From JAJYSO01 sp964586655 (GTDB lineage Bacteria > Bacteroidota > Bacteroidia > Flavobacteriales > Flavobacteriaceae): 23,759 nucleotides of DNA. The stretch spans positions 1 to 23,759 of the forward strand of contig CAZPGY010000027.1 in assembly GCA_964586655.1 (NCBI GenBank), read 5' to 3'. The notes beneath the pieces are model-generated. The model had not been told where the DNA came from and searched no databases. It was given only the letters and a program-made list of their open reading frames with translations. Of this stretch, positions 13,395 through 21,657 are shown one piece after another (within the stretch, counting starts at the first letter, position 1; the number at the start of each line of letters is the position of its first letter). Made by a program: the position numbers and the translations under genes.

Positions 13395-16300
13395 ATGCAG
13401 AATAAAGGATTAATCAGGGGATTCGCCATTTTATTTGGCCTGGTATGTATTTACCAACTTTCATTTACTTTTATCGCCGGAGAAGTCGAAGACAATGCCG
13501 TAAAATATGCTGAACAAAAAATCAGTACGGATGTTCCTAATTATGCCGATTTAAGACACCAAGCCGTAAGTCAGTACTTAGACTCGGTTGCTAATGAGCC
13601 TGTTTTTGCCGGCATCACCTACAAAGATGCCCGAGGCAAGCAACTCAACAAGGGGCTTGACTTAAAAGGTGGTATTAGCGTTATCCTTCAAATTTCGGTT
13701 AAAGGACTTTTACAAGAACTTTCCAATCACTCGACAAACCCCGCATTTCTAAAGGCCTTAAAACAAGCTGATCAAAAGATGAGAACCAGCCAAGCTCCTT
13801 ATTTAGAGCTGTTTTTCCAATCTTTTGAAAAAATACCGGATGCCAAATTGGCCTCTCCCGATATTTTTGCCAATAAAGAAATGAGCGGAGCCATCACCTT
13901 TGACATGAGCAACAAGCAAGTAGAAAAGGTATTGAGAAAACGCATTGATGAAAGTATTGTTTCTGCCTTTAAAGTACTGCGTAAGCGGGTCAACCAATTT
14001 GGTGTGGCACAGCCTTCTATTCAACGACTTGGAAATACGGGTCGCATCCTTATTGAGCTTCCGGGCGCACAAGACATCGTTAGGGCTAAAAACCTACTCC
14101 AAAGCACTGCCCAGCTTGAATTCTGGCACGTCTATCAAGCTCAGGATTTTTCTCAGTTTTTTAAACGAGCCGATGCCAAATTGGCTGATTTAAAGACCCA
14201 AAACGAGGAACCTCAACCAAACCAATCTATTGAAACGGACAGCACACAAACAGTTGCTGACACCACGGCCGAAAAGGAAAACAACCTTGAAGCTTTATTG
14301 AGTAGCGATGAAGAAGAAACCGATGCTGCTATAAGTGATACCGATCATCCGTTACTGAACTTGGTTCGAGGATTTGGTGCACCACAAGGACCAGTTATTG
14401 CTCAATTTGCCTTAAAAGACACTGCAAAAGTAAACGATATCCTCCACAATCCGGCTATACGTTCTTTGTTGCCGGCCGACATGAAATATGCTCGCTTTGC
14501 CTGGGGAATTCCCGATGAGAAGACCAATATCATTGGCTTGTATGCCCTAAAAAGCAATAAAGAAAATATCGCCCCGCTAACGGGTAGCATTGTGACCGCC
14601 GCTTCACAAACTTATGACCAAATGAGCAGACCGGCAGTTTCACTCGAGATGAACCCCAAAGGAGCTAAAATTTGGGAGCAGATGACGGGAATTGCTTACA
14701 AACAAAACTCACAAATCGCCATTGTTTTAGACAATGTAGTGTATTCGGCTCCCGGAGTTACCACAGGCGCCATTGCCGGTGGAAGAAGCCAAATTACCGG
14801 AAATTTCACGGTCAACGAAGCCAAAGATTTGGCCACAGTACTCGAAGCCGGTAAATTACCTGCAGAAGCCAATATTGCCCAAATTCAAGTGGTTGGTCCT
14901 TCTCTTGGACAGGAAGCCATCAATAACGGAATTATGTCCTTTGCCATTGCCCTTGGAGTGGTATTGATTTTTATGTATTTCTACTATGGAAAAGCCGGTT
15001 TGTTTGCCGATTTTGCCATGTTGGTCAACTTGCTTTTTATATTTGGTATCTTGGCAGGTCTCGGTGCGGTACTGACCTTACCGGGAATTGCAGGGATGAT
15101 TTTGACTATCGCCATATCAGTGGACGCCAACGTACTTATTTTTGAAAGAAGTAAAGAAGAGTTGCGACTGGGCAAATCCCAACCTGCAGCCATTGAAGCC
15201 GGTTTCAAACAAGCCTTAGCAGCCATTCTTGATGCGCACATCACTACTGCGGTGGCCGGTATTATTTTATTGATATTTGGTACCGGAGGCGTAAAAGGAT
15301 TTGCCGTTACCTTATTAATTGGAGTCGCCACTTCTTTGTTCACCGCCATCTATATTGCACACTTGTTTGTTGACAATTATCGAACCAACAACAAGCCCCT
15401 ACACTTCTCTACCCCACCCACTAAAAATCTGTTATCCAATATTAAATTTGATTTTATTGGTAAACGCAAGTTGGTGTATACCATTTCGATTATCGCTTGT
15501 ACCATCAGTATTATCGCTTTCTTCACCCGAGGATTGAACCAAGGAGTCGACTTTGTCGGAGGACGTTCTTACACCGTGCGATTTGACCATAAAATAAGCC
15601 CCGAGAAAGTAGAAAAGGAACTGACCGCTACTTTCGGAAGTGCTGAAGTAAAAACCTATGGCCCTTCCAACCAATTAAAGATCACCACCAAATACAAGGT
15701 GAACGAACAAGGGGAAGAAGTAGAAAATCAAATCAAACAAATGCTGTTTCAATCCCTTCAAACCGATTTGCCACAAGGGATGACCTACCAAAAATTCAAA
15801 TCCGGAGACACCCAAAAAAATTATGGAATCATGTCCTCCATTAAGGTAGGCCCCACCATTGCCGACAACATTAAAACTGCGGCACTATGGTCGGTCATTG
15901 CAGCTTTTGCCGGAATATTCCTCTATATCCTATTGCGCTTTAGAAAATGGCAATTCAGTCTTGGTGCGGTGATATCCCTAATCCACGATTCCATCATTAT
16001 TATCGGTGTTTTCTCCTTGCTGCACGGCATAATGCCCTTTAGCATGGAAGTGGGACAGGATTTCATTGCCGCATTATTAACTATTATCGGATACTCGATT
16101 AACGATACCGTGGTGGTTTATGACCGAATTAGAGAGTATTTTAAAGTTCACCCAAGCTGGGGATTGTCGCGAAATATCAACGAATCCATATGCACCACCT
16201 TGGGACGTACCGTAATCACTTCTATGATTACCCTATTGGTACTTCTTTCAATTTTCTTCTTTGGTGGCGCCAGCCTGCGATCATTTATGTTTGCCCTGAT

Positions 16301-16448
16301 TATCGGAGTGGTGGTTGGAACCTATTCCTCCGTATTTGTCGCCAGTCCTATCATGTATGAAGGAGTGCGTCGAGAAGGAGAAGACGTATTGGAAAAAGCA
16401 GCTGCCAAAAGAAAAAAAGAAGCCAAATTAAAATCAGCCATTAAGTAA
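13395..16448 (+). CDS. secDF: protein translocase subunit SecDF (fused)
   Basis: This 1017-residue inner-membrane protein fuses SecD and SecF, which use the proton gradient to pull proteins through SecYEG into the periplasm. The N-terminal helix (about 6-26) is followed by the periplasmic SecD head with GLDLKGG (87-93). TTGAIAGGRSQITGNF (457-471) ends the head. SecD helices follow, with the VDANVLIFERSKEE block at 577-590. SecF begins near 690 with GLNQGVDFVGG (713-723) and contains SINDTVVVYDR (901-911). An acidic, Thr/Ser-rich linker at about 267-318 (including SSDEEETD) interrupts the head, as in other Bacteroidota members. Fusion into one chain is usual in this phylum. It has its own promoter and terminator. 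Confidence 0.95.
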   Translation: MQNKGLIRGFAILFGLVCIYQLSFTFIAGEVEDNAVKYAEQKISTDVPNYADLRHQAVSQYLDSVANEPVFAGITYKDARGKQLNKGLDLKGGISVILQISVKGLLQELSNHSTNPAFLKALKQADQKMRTSQAPYLELFFQSFEKIPDAKLASPDIFANKEMSGAITFDMSNKQVEKVLRKRIDESIVSAFKVLRKRVNQFGVAQPSIQRLGNTGRILIELPGAQDIVRAKNLLQSTAQLEFWHVYQAQDFSQFFKRADAKLADLKTQNEEPQPNQSIETDSTQTVADTTAEKENNLEALLSSDEEETDAAISDTDHPLLNLVRGFGAPQGPVIAQFALKDTAKVNDILHNPAIRSLLPADMKYARFAWGIPDEKTNIIGLYALKSNKENIAPLTGSIVTAASQTYDQMSRPAVSLEMNPKGAKIWEQMTGIAYKQNSQIAIVLDNVVYSAPGVTTGAIAGGRSQITGNFTVNEAKDLATVLEAGKLPAEANIAQIQVVGPSLGQEAINNGIMSFAIALGVVLIFMYFYYGKAGLFADFAMLVNLLFIFGILAGLGAVLTLPGIAGMILTIAISVDANVLIFERSKEELRLGKSQPAAIEAGFKQALAAILDAHITTAVAGIILLIFGTGGVKGFAVTLLIGVATSLFTAIYIAHLFVDNYRTNNKPLHFSTPPTKNLLSNIKFDFIGKRKLVYTISIIACTISIIAFFTRGLNQGVDFVGGRSYTVRFDHKISPEKVEKELTATFGSAEVKTYGPSNQLKITTKYKVNEQGEEVENQIKQMLFQSLQTDLPQGMTYQKFKSGDTQKNYGIMSSIKVGPTIADNIKTAALWSVIAAFAGIFLYILLRFRKWQFSLGAVISLIHDSIIIIGVFSLLHGIMPFSMEVGQDFIAALLTIIGYSINDTVVVYDRIREYFKVHPSWGLSRNINESICTTLGRTVITSMITLLVLLSIFFFGGASLRSFMFALIIGVVVGTYSSVFVASPIMYEGVRREGEDVLEKAAAKRKKEAKLKSAIK

Positions 16449-16473
16449 CCAACAACTAAATTATTAATTTCGC

Positions 16474-16505
16474 AAAGCTGCTCCACTAAGAGCAGCTTTT
16501 GTTTT
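16474..16505 (+). terminator. intrinsic terminator of secDF
   Basis: AAAGCTGCTC (16474-16483), loop CACTAA and GAGCAGCTTT (16490-16499) form a perfect ten-base stem followed by a T-rich stretch (TTTGTTTT overlapping the stem end). It starts 25 bases after the secDF stop. Confidence 0.85.
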
Positions 16506-16696
16506 AAAAATAAAATCTCAGGAGGTAAGATCTCGATAAATTATAGTAGATTTACCCCCACTTTAACAACCGAAATGACAAGTGACAAAGCTGGTTTTCA
16601 ATCGCTTGCATTCCGGCAAGAACACCAAAAAATCATATAAATCAGCCTCATTCATAAACCATTTTGGTATAAGGGAATTAATTCTTTTGGAGCACT

Positions 16697-17794
16697 ATGA
16701 GAATCTTAAAATACTTTATCCTACTTCTACTCATTATCCTCATTGGAGCGGCTACCTATATTGCGGTATTGGATGGCCATTTTAACCACCACAGCAGCAT
16801 CACCTTTAAAGCCCCGCGTAATTTGGTATTTCAGGAAGTCAATCAGCTTAAGAATTGGAAAAACTGGTTTCTCCTTACCTCCGATCAAGGCAAAACACAA
16901 TTCGCAGTTGCTAAAGATTCCCGAGAAAAAAAAGGGTTTCTCACTTGGCACAATGCTGAATTGGAGACCCATGGCCGTATTTCGACCACCGCCATCACCC
17001 CTTATTCTACATTGGAGCAACAAGCCTTTTTAAAACAAAAAATGGGCAGGATAGATTACCACATCAACTGGCATTTTTCTCAATCGGGAGACAGCACGCA
17101 GGTTGCGGTCAAGGTAAAAGGCCGTCTTAATTTTTGGGCCAAACTTTCAAGTTTATTTAAAAATCACGAGTTAGTCTTACCGGAATTACAGGCGAAAATT
17201 GACCACAGCCTCACCCAATTAAAAAAGCAGATTAAAAAAGAAATGTCTCGTTATTCTATTCATGTTTATGGCATAAGCAGAACAGAATCACAACAATATG
17301 TGTACACCACATTTGCCGCTCAAAATAAGCCGGAGTTGTTGAAAAAAAAGCGAAAAGCAGCTATCAAATCTTTAAAAAAGACCATCGAGGCTAACCAAAT
17401 TCAACCAACCGGTGCTGCATTTATGATTTTTAATGAGATAAACCGGCAGCATCACACCGCCATTGTTTCAGTAGCTTTCCCTATTGAAGGGGCACAAAAC
17501 GACACCACAAAGATACTTTACCATGGAAGCCTTTTGATAGGCAGCATCCCCTATCAGCGCGTGGTCAAAAGCACCTTAAAAGGAGACTATAAAAACATCC
17601 CAAAGCTGTGGGAGGCCACCGAAGCCTATATGCGGGAAAACAATTTGACGCAAGATTTGGAAGCCCATCCTTATGAAGTTTTTAAAATCACCGCAAAAGA
17701 CACTGAAAACCCGGCAAATTGGATAACCCAACTCGTGGTACCTATTCAAGAACAGAAAACCCAACACGAATATCCCAAAGATCTTGGGATTTGA
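16697..17794 (+). CDS. membrane-anchored SRPBCC domain fused to a GyrI-like domain
   Basis: This 365-residue protein has one N-terminal membrane helix (about 4-26, ILKYFILLLLIILIGAATYI). Then comes an SRPBCC/polyketide-cyclase-like domain (about 33-190; SSITFKAPRNLVFQEVNQLKN is the typical first strand and helix). It ends in a GyrI-like effector-binding domain (about 203-355; the AraC-type C-terminal fold with GSLLIGSIPYQRVVKSTLKG and HPYEVFKITAKDTENP). The two domains are ligand-binding folds without enzymatic motifs, and such fusions occur in Bacteroidota. The helix should hold the domains in the periplasm or at the inner membrane. A GGAG lies four bases before the ATG, an unusually clear ribosome site for this group. 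Ligand and partner are unknown. Confidence 0.72.
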   Translation: MRILKYFILLLLIILIGAATYIAVLDGHFNHHSSITFKAPRNLVFQEVNQLKNWKNWFLLTSDQGKTQFAVAKDSREKKGFLTWHNAELETHGRISTTAITPYSTLEQQAFLKQKMGRIDYHINWHFSQSGDSTQVAVKVKGRLNFWAKLSSLFKNHELVLPELQAKIDHSLTQLKKQIKKEMSRYSIHVYGISRTESQQYVYTTFAAQNKPELLKKKRKAAIKSLKKTIEANQIQPTGAAFMIFNEINRQHHTAIVSVAFPIEGAQNDTTKILYHGSLLIGSIPYQRVVKSTLKGDYKNIPKLWEATEAYMRENNLTQDLEAHPYEVFKITAKDTENPANWITQLVVPIQEQKTQHEYPKDLGI

Positions 17795-17885
17795 TAAAGA
17801 GATGGCGTAACACCAAAAATACAGGAAAATTAGACACTATCTTTAGCGGTAAATGACAGCCTATCAGGTTTGCTCAATATCCGTT

Positions 17886-17999
17886 ACAGCTCAGCATGCG
17901 CTTGTGCCTGTATCCGCCGGAAAGACAGATTTCCACCTTCACCTTTAAAATTTATAGTGCTAAATCTTTAGGCTACTTAATAAACAAAATTGGCAATCG
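17886..17999 (+). repeat. dispersed intergenic repeat, copy 3 (degenerate)
   Basis: The segment aligns with the second half of copy 2. Shared features are the GCGCTTGTGCC-like stretch, a decayed hairpin region, then ACCTTTAAAATTTA (17941-17954, identical over 14 bases to 8701-8714). It continues with TAAATCTTTAGGC, TTAATAAAC and AAATTGGCAAT. It lies between convergent genes. A second fragment of the same tail (TTTAGGC, then AAATTGGCAAT) may be present at 18320-18350. Confidence 0.6.
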
Positions 18000-18002
18000 G
18001 TG

Positions 18003-18176
18003 TTAAACCCTTCCTTTCAGACAGTGGAAAGTCCATGACATGGCAAAGAATCCCAGTGCAATGACTGAAAATCCAATCGCATAATTGAGGTATTTCAACA
18101 GCCCCAGCAAAACCAAAGCCAAGCCAATGATAAACATGGCCATCGAAGCCCGGGAAAAAACCGTGTTTTTATTCAT
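18003..18176 (-). CDS. small two-TM membrane protein, CAL67264-like family
   Basis: This 57-residue gene is on the minus strand with an ATG at 18176 and a TAA at 18003-18005. The product begins MNKNTVFSRASMAMFIIG and has two hydrophobic segments (about 12-28 and 32-49) with a short turn, ending in a basic tail WTFHCLKGRV. Its N-terminus, size and the ending LKGRV match my memory of a Bacteroidota family of tiny membrane proteins named CAL67264. A promoter-like -7 box lies 31 bases upstream, which supports expression. The function is unknown. Confidence 0.7.
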   Translation of the reverse strand: MNKNTVFSRASMAMFIIGLALVLLGLLKYLNYAIGFSVIALGFFAMSWTFHCLKGRV

Positions 18177-18206
18177 CCTCATAACAAGTCTTATTACGTT
18201 ATACTA

Positions 18207-18214
18207 CAAAAGTA
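18207..18214 (-). promoter_or_regulatory. candidate -7 box of the small membrane protein gene
   Basis: TACTTTTG on the minus strand matches TAnnTTTG and lies 30 bases before the ATG at 18176. A TTTG (18241-18244) lies 26 bases upstream, longer than the usual spacing, so -33 is uncertain. Confidence 0.4.
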
Positions 18215-18292
18215 CATAAAATTTATCTATTAAAATCTCACAAAAACACAAGGAGCTGTATTTCGAACTTTCCTAAAAAAGTTTTTAATCGA

Positions 18293-18325
18293 CACAAAAC
18301 CTAAATTCTCTGTCAACAATTTAGG
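18293..18325 (-). terminator. probable terminator of the thioesterase gene
   Basis: On the minus strand CCTAAATT (18325-18318), a ten-base loop and AATTTAGG (18307-18300) form a perfect eight-base stem followed by TTTTGTG. It lies about 45 bases after the thioesterase stop. The stem is AT-rich, so the terminator may be weak. Confidence 0.5.
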
Positions 18326-18369
18326 CAGAGCACAAAAACAAATTGGCAATATTGATTCTTCGCTCCTTA

Positions 18370-18771
18370 TCATGCAAATCCTAACGCCTGCAAAATAATT
18401 TCCGGACAGCGAATGGGCCGTCGGGTAGCCGCATCTAAAAACACCAATGTGGTTTCAGCTGTGGTGAGCACTTCTCCTGCTTCATTTTTAAGGGTATATT
18501 CAAAATCAATCTTAACCCCCGGTTTTTCGACCAAGGAGGTTTCGATATACAATTGATCGTCAAACAAGGCCGGCTTTTTATAATTCACCTCCAGGCGATA
18601 AACCGGCAACATAATTCCCTGTTCCTCCAAGGACTTATAGGAGATACCAAGCTCCTCAAGCCACTCAATACGAGCCATTTCAAAATATTGCGCATAATTT
18701 CCATGATGCACCACCCCCATTTGATCGGTTTCACTATAACGAACGCGAAGGCTGGAAATATGACTTTTCAT
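18370..18771 (-). CDS. acyl-CoA thioesterase, YbgC/4HBT hot-dog family
   Basis: This 133-residue protein has the single hot-dog domain of the 4-hydroxybenzoyl-CoA thioesterase family. RYSETDQMGVVHHGNYAQYF (11-30) includes the catalytic Asp16 and the HHGNY block, followed by the MARIEWLEELG helix. The length equals that of YbgC. Members hydrolyse short or medium acyl-CoA, often in association with the Tol-Pal envelope genes. No tol-pal gene is near, so the physiological substrate is open. It is divergent from dnaA over 212 bases and ends in its own probable terminator. Confidence 0.85.
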   Translation of the reverse strand: MKSHISSLRVRYSETDQMGVVHHGNYAQYFEMARIEWLEELGISYKSLEEQGIMLPVYRLEVNYKKPALFDDQLYIETSLVEKPGVKIDFEYTLKNEAGEVLTTAETTLVFLDAATRRPIRCPEIILQALGFA

Positions 18772-18865
18772 TCAATTGGAAATTATATTTTTTAACATAT
18801 TTTCACTTTTCTCAGGTGCTATAATATGCAAAGAAAAAACCACAATTTCAACCATAATATATTTT

Positions 18866-18893
18866 TTTGTTAGTCATTTTGTTCACATATTTG
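18866..18893 (+). promoter_or_regulatory. weak promoter candidate of dnaA
   Basis: TTTG (18866-18869), 16 bases and CATATTTG (18886-18893) resemble the Bacteroidota promoter with a short spacer and one mismatch. The leader would be about 85 bases. No DnaA box is obvious, so autoregulation is not visible. Confidence 0.35.
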
Positions 18894-18983
18894 CTATGCA
18901 ATAATGGAGCAGATTCTACAAAATGCAAGTGCTTTATTATTAATGTTTTCCGCTAATTTAAACACCTCGAATTAAAAAACACC

Positions 18984-20411
18984 ATGAAGAAAACTGCAAA
19001 ATCAGTTTGGAACAATTGCCTGACCTTTATAAAAGACAATATTTCAGATCAAGCTTATCAAACTTGGTTCAAACCGATTGAGGCAGTTAAACTCGATGGG
19101 GATATCCTAAGTATTCAAGTGCCTTCCAAATTTTTCTATGAATGGCTGGAAGAGCACTATGTCAAGCTTTTAAAGGTTTCTTTGACGCGAGAATTGGGTA
19201 AAAAAGCCAAGCTGGTTTACGTCATTAAGATGGAAAACACCTTGGGCAAGCGCAAACCTTATACAGAAAAAATCCCCAGTTCACAACGGGAAAAAGTCTC
19301 TTCTCAAGAAGTAGATGTTCCCATAAAGAACAAAAGTCCAAAGCTTAAAAATCCGTTTGTCATTCCCGGGATTCGTAACGTAAAAATCGATTCACAACTC
19401 AATCACGCTTACAGTTTTGACAATTTTTTAGAAGGTGATTCTAACCGGTTAGCCCGCTCGGCCGGAATGGCTGTTGCCAACAAACCCGGAGGCACTTCTT
19501 TTAATCCTTTGTTAATTTTTGGCGGAGTAGGATTAGGAAAAACTCATTTGGCTCATGCCATAGGGGTAGAGATTAAAGAAAAACATCCCGACAAAACCGT
19601 CCTTTATATATCGGCTGAAAAATTTACTCAGCAATATTCTGAATCTGTTCGGAAAAACAATCGCAATGATTTTATTCATTTTTATCAAATCATAGACGTT
19701 CTTATTGTTGACGACATCCAACTCTTGTCCGGGAAAGCCGGTACTCAAGATGTGTTTTTCCACATTTTCAACCACTTGCATCAAAACCGAAAACAAGTGA
19801 TCATGACCAGCGACAAAGCTCCGGTTGACATGCAAGATATTGAAAAGCGTTTGCTGTCGCGTTTCAAATGGGGGCTTTCTGCCGAGCTTCAAAGTCCGGA
19901 TTATGAAACTCGTATAAAAATCATTCGCAACAAACTTTATCAAGATGGGGTGGAAATGCCTGAAGAAATTATTGAGTATGTGGGCAACAACATCAAAACC
20001 AACATCCGCGAACTCGAAGGCGCAATCATTTCTCTAATCGCTCATTCTTCCTTTAACCGAAAAGAGATTTCCTTAGATTTGGCCAAAAAGATTGTCAAAA
20101 ACTATGTCAAAAATACCAAACGGGAAGTTTCTATTGATTATATTCAAAAAATCGTCAGTGATTATTTTCAAATGGATGTCGCTACCCTGCAATCAAAAAC
20201 CCGCAAAAGACATATTGTACAAGCCCGCCAGATTGCGATGTTCTTTTCCAAAAAACTAACCAAAGCTTCTTTGGCCAGCATTGGCTCACAAATTGGACAA
20301 CGCGATCACGCCACGGTATTGCACGCTTGTAAAACGGTAAACAACCTCTCTTCTACCGACAAGCAATTCAGAAAATATGTAGAAGATCTCGACAAAAAAC
20401 TGACCCTATAA
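18984..20411 (+). CDS. dnaA: chromosomal replication initiator DnaA
   Basis: This 475-residue initiator opens the origin and loads the helicase. Domain I is at 1-85 (SVWNNCLTFIKDNISDQAYQ), domain II a Lys/Ser-rich linker to about 135. The AAA+ domain III starts at FDNFLEGDSNRLARSA and has Walker A GGVGLGKTH (180-188) and Walker B LIVDDIQ (240-246). The DNA-binding domain IV ends in IGQRDHATVLHACKTVNN, the signature that reads DnaA boxes. Its TAA shares a base with the ATG of the next gene (TAATG), so translation of the phosphatase gene is likely coupled. No cluster of DnaA boxes was seen in the upstream spacer; in this phylum the origin need not flank dnaA. Confidence 0.96.
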   Translation: MKKTAKSVWNNCLTFIKDNISDQAYQTWFKPIEAVKLDGDILSIQVPSKFFYEWLEEHYVKLLKVSLTRELGKKAKLVYVIKMENTLGKRKPYTEKIPSSQREKVSSQEVDVPIKNKSPKLKNPFVIPGIRNVKIDSQLNHAYSFDNFLEGDSNRLARSAGMAVANKPGGTSFNPLLIFGGVGLGKTHLAHAIGVEIKEKHPDKTVLYISAEKFTQQYSESVRKNNRNDFIHFYQIIDVLIVDDIQLLSGKAGTQDVFFHIFNHLHQNRKQVIMTSDKAPVDMQDIEKRLLSRFKWGLSAELQSPDYETRIKIIRNKLYQDGVEMPEEIIEYVGNNIKTNIRELEGAIISLIAHSSFNRKEISLDLAKKIVKNYVKNTKREVSIDYIQKIVSDYFQMDVATLQSKTRKRHIVQARQIAMFFSKKLTKASLASIGSQIGQRDHATVLHACKTVNNLSSTDKQFRKYVEDLDKKLTL

Positions 20412-20866
20412 TGAAGACAAAAGTTTTAATGGTATGCCTGGGAAACATTTGCCGTTCCCCAATGGCTGAAGGCCTTTTAACAGCAAAAGTAGATGCCGAA
20501 AAAGTGGAAGTAGATTCTGCCGGAACCGCCAACTATCACGTGGGCGAAAAACCGGATCCACGTATGATAGCAACTGCCAAAAAGCACCAACTGGACTTGA
20601 GTACGCTGCGCGGACGTCAATTTGAATCAAAAGACTTTCATCGTTTCGATCATATTTTTGTCATGGACCAATCCAATTACAGCGATGTTTTGCAACTGGC
20701 AAAAACCGAAAGCGACAAAAAGAAAGTAGACCTCATTCTCAATCAAATTTTTCCCGGAGAAAACCAAGACGTTCCCGATCCTTATTATGGAGGTGAATCC
20801 GGTTTTGAAAAGGTCTATGACCTGTTGAATCGAGCAACCGATAAGATTGCCGAGAAATTAGCCTAA
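20411..20866 (+). CDS. low-molecular-weight protein-tyrosine phosphatase
   Basis: This 151-residue phosphatase has the P-loop CLGNICRSP with Cys9 and Arg15 (residues 9-17), and Asp123 in DPYYGG is the general acid that protonates the leaving tyrosine. DSAGTANYHVGEKPDPR is the second family block. It is a cytosolic enzyme that dephosphorylates phosphotyrosine proteins; arsenate reductase ArsC shares the fold, but the P-loop and the DPYYGG acid favour the phosphatase. Its start overlaps the dnaA stop by one base, so its amount should follow that of DnaA. This gene order is typical of Bacteroidota, from memory, and no kinase gene is adjacent. Confidence 0.88.
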   Translation: MKTKVLMVCLGNICRSPMAEGLLTAKVDAEKVEVDSAGTANYHVGEKPDPRMIATAKKHQLDLSTLRGRQFESKDFHRFDHIFVMDQSNYSDVLQLAKTESDKKKVDLILNQIFPGENQDVPDPYYGGESGFEKVYDLLNRATDKIAEKLA

Positions 20867-20876
20867 GCCCCTCATC

Positions 20877-20902
20877 TTTATTGCTTATTTTTATGCAATA
20901 AA
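20877..20902. repeat. perfect hairpin before the methyltransferase start
   Basis: TTTATTGC (20877-20884) and GCAATAAA (20895-20902) form an eight-base stem with the ten-base loop between. It ends 10 bases before the TTG start at 20913 and has no T run on the plus strand. It may affect translation of the downstream gene or mark a processing site. Confidence 0.4.
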
Positions 20903-20912
20903 AAACTTTCTT

Positions 20913-21650
20913 TTGCCACAAAAATCCAAATATAAGAACCCCATTCCGGGACGCTTGTTTCTCATTCCCACGGGACTTGGAGAGGCACCACTCCTGGAAA
21001 CCCTCCCGCTTTTGGTACGGAAAAAAGTGGAAGAACTCGATCATTATATTGTGGAAAACGAGAAAACAGCTCGGCATTTTATCAAAAAACTGGTGCCCTC
21101 AAAATCACAACCCGCCTTACATTTTGAAGTGCTCAACAAATTCACAAAACCCGAGCAGCTTCCCTCCTTTTTGACTCCTTGTTTATCGGGGACAGACATG
21201 GGACTGATGAGTGAAGCCGGTTGCCCCGGCATTGCCGATCCGGGAGCTAAAATTGTGAGGCTGGCGCACCAAAAAAATATCAAAGTTCTTCCTTTAGTCG
21301 GCCCTTCCTCCATTACACTTGCCATGATGGCCAGTGGCTTAAACGGACAGAACTTTGCGTTTAACGGCTATTTACCCATCGACAAACACGAAAGAAAAAA
21401 AACCATCAAAAAACTCGAAAAAAAATCTTTTGAAAACCAACAGGCACAACTCTTTATTGAAACGCCTTATCGAAATGAAAAACTCTTGAAAGACTTGAAG
21501 CGTCACCTACACCCCAATACCTTATTGTGTATTGCTCGAGAAATCACCACTCCCACCGAATTTATTCAAACAAAAACCATAAAAGCTTGGAGGAATTCAA
21601 AGATTTCTCTGCATAAGAAACCTACGATTTTTGTGCTTCAGAAAATGTAA
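20913..21650 (+). CDS. SAM-dependent methyltransferase, tetrapyrrole-methylase/RsmI-like
   Basis: This 245-residue protein belongs to the tetrapyrrole-methylase fold used by RsmI, which 2'-O-methylates C1402 of 16S rRNA. GRLFLIPTGLGE is the N-terminal SAM-binding strand and loop; RsmI proper has a TPIGN pattern there. GLMSEAGCPGIADPGAKIV (97-115) is the diagnostic glycine-rich block and LVGPSSITLAMMASGL the following one. ETPYRNEKLL and ITTPTEF are further family blocks. It differs from classic RsmI in its N-terminal loop and probably represents the second paralogue common in Bacteroidota, so the substrate is open. The start is a TTG at 20913; no early ATG exists in frame. It lies 46 bases after the phosphatase gene. 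Confidence 0.78.
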   Translation: MPQKSKYKNPIPGRLFLIPTGLGEAPLLETLPLLVRKKVEELDHYIVENEKTARHFIKKLVPSKSQPALHFEVLNKFTKPEQLPSFLTPCLSGTDMGLMSEAGCPGIADPGAKIVRLAHQKNIKVLPLVGPSSITLAMMASGLNGQNFAFNGYLPIDKHERKKTIKKLEKKSFENQQAQLFIETPYRNEKLLKDLKRHLHPNTLLCIAREITTPTEFIQTKTIKAWRNSKISLHKKPTIFVLQKM

Positions 21651-21657
21651 ACCATTA

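Noticed and set aside
16582..16785. 67-codon plus-strand frame before the SRPBCC-GyrI gene
   Set aside because: It overlaps the true gene start in another frame, and its translation has no recognisable protein features.
17772..17790. Inverted repeat ATCCCAA/TTGGGAT as terminator of the SRPBCC-GyrI gene
   Set aside because: It lies inside the coding region, and no T run follows it.
18772..18983. Replication origin next to dnaA
   Set aside because: The spacer is AT-rich, but no cluster of DnaA boxes (TTATCCACA or close variants) was found, and the upstream region of gyrB likewise lacks one.
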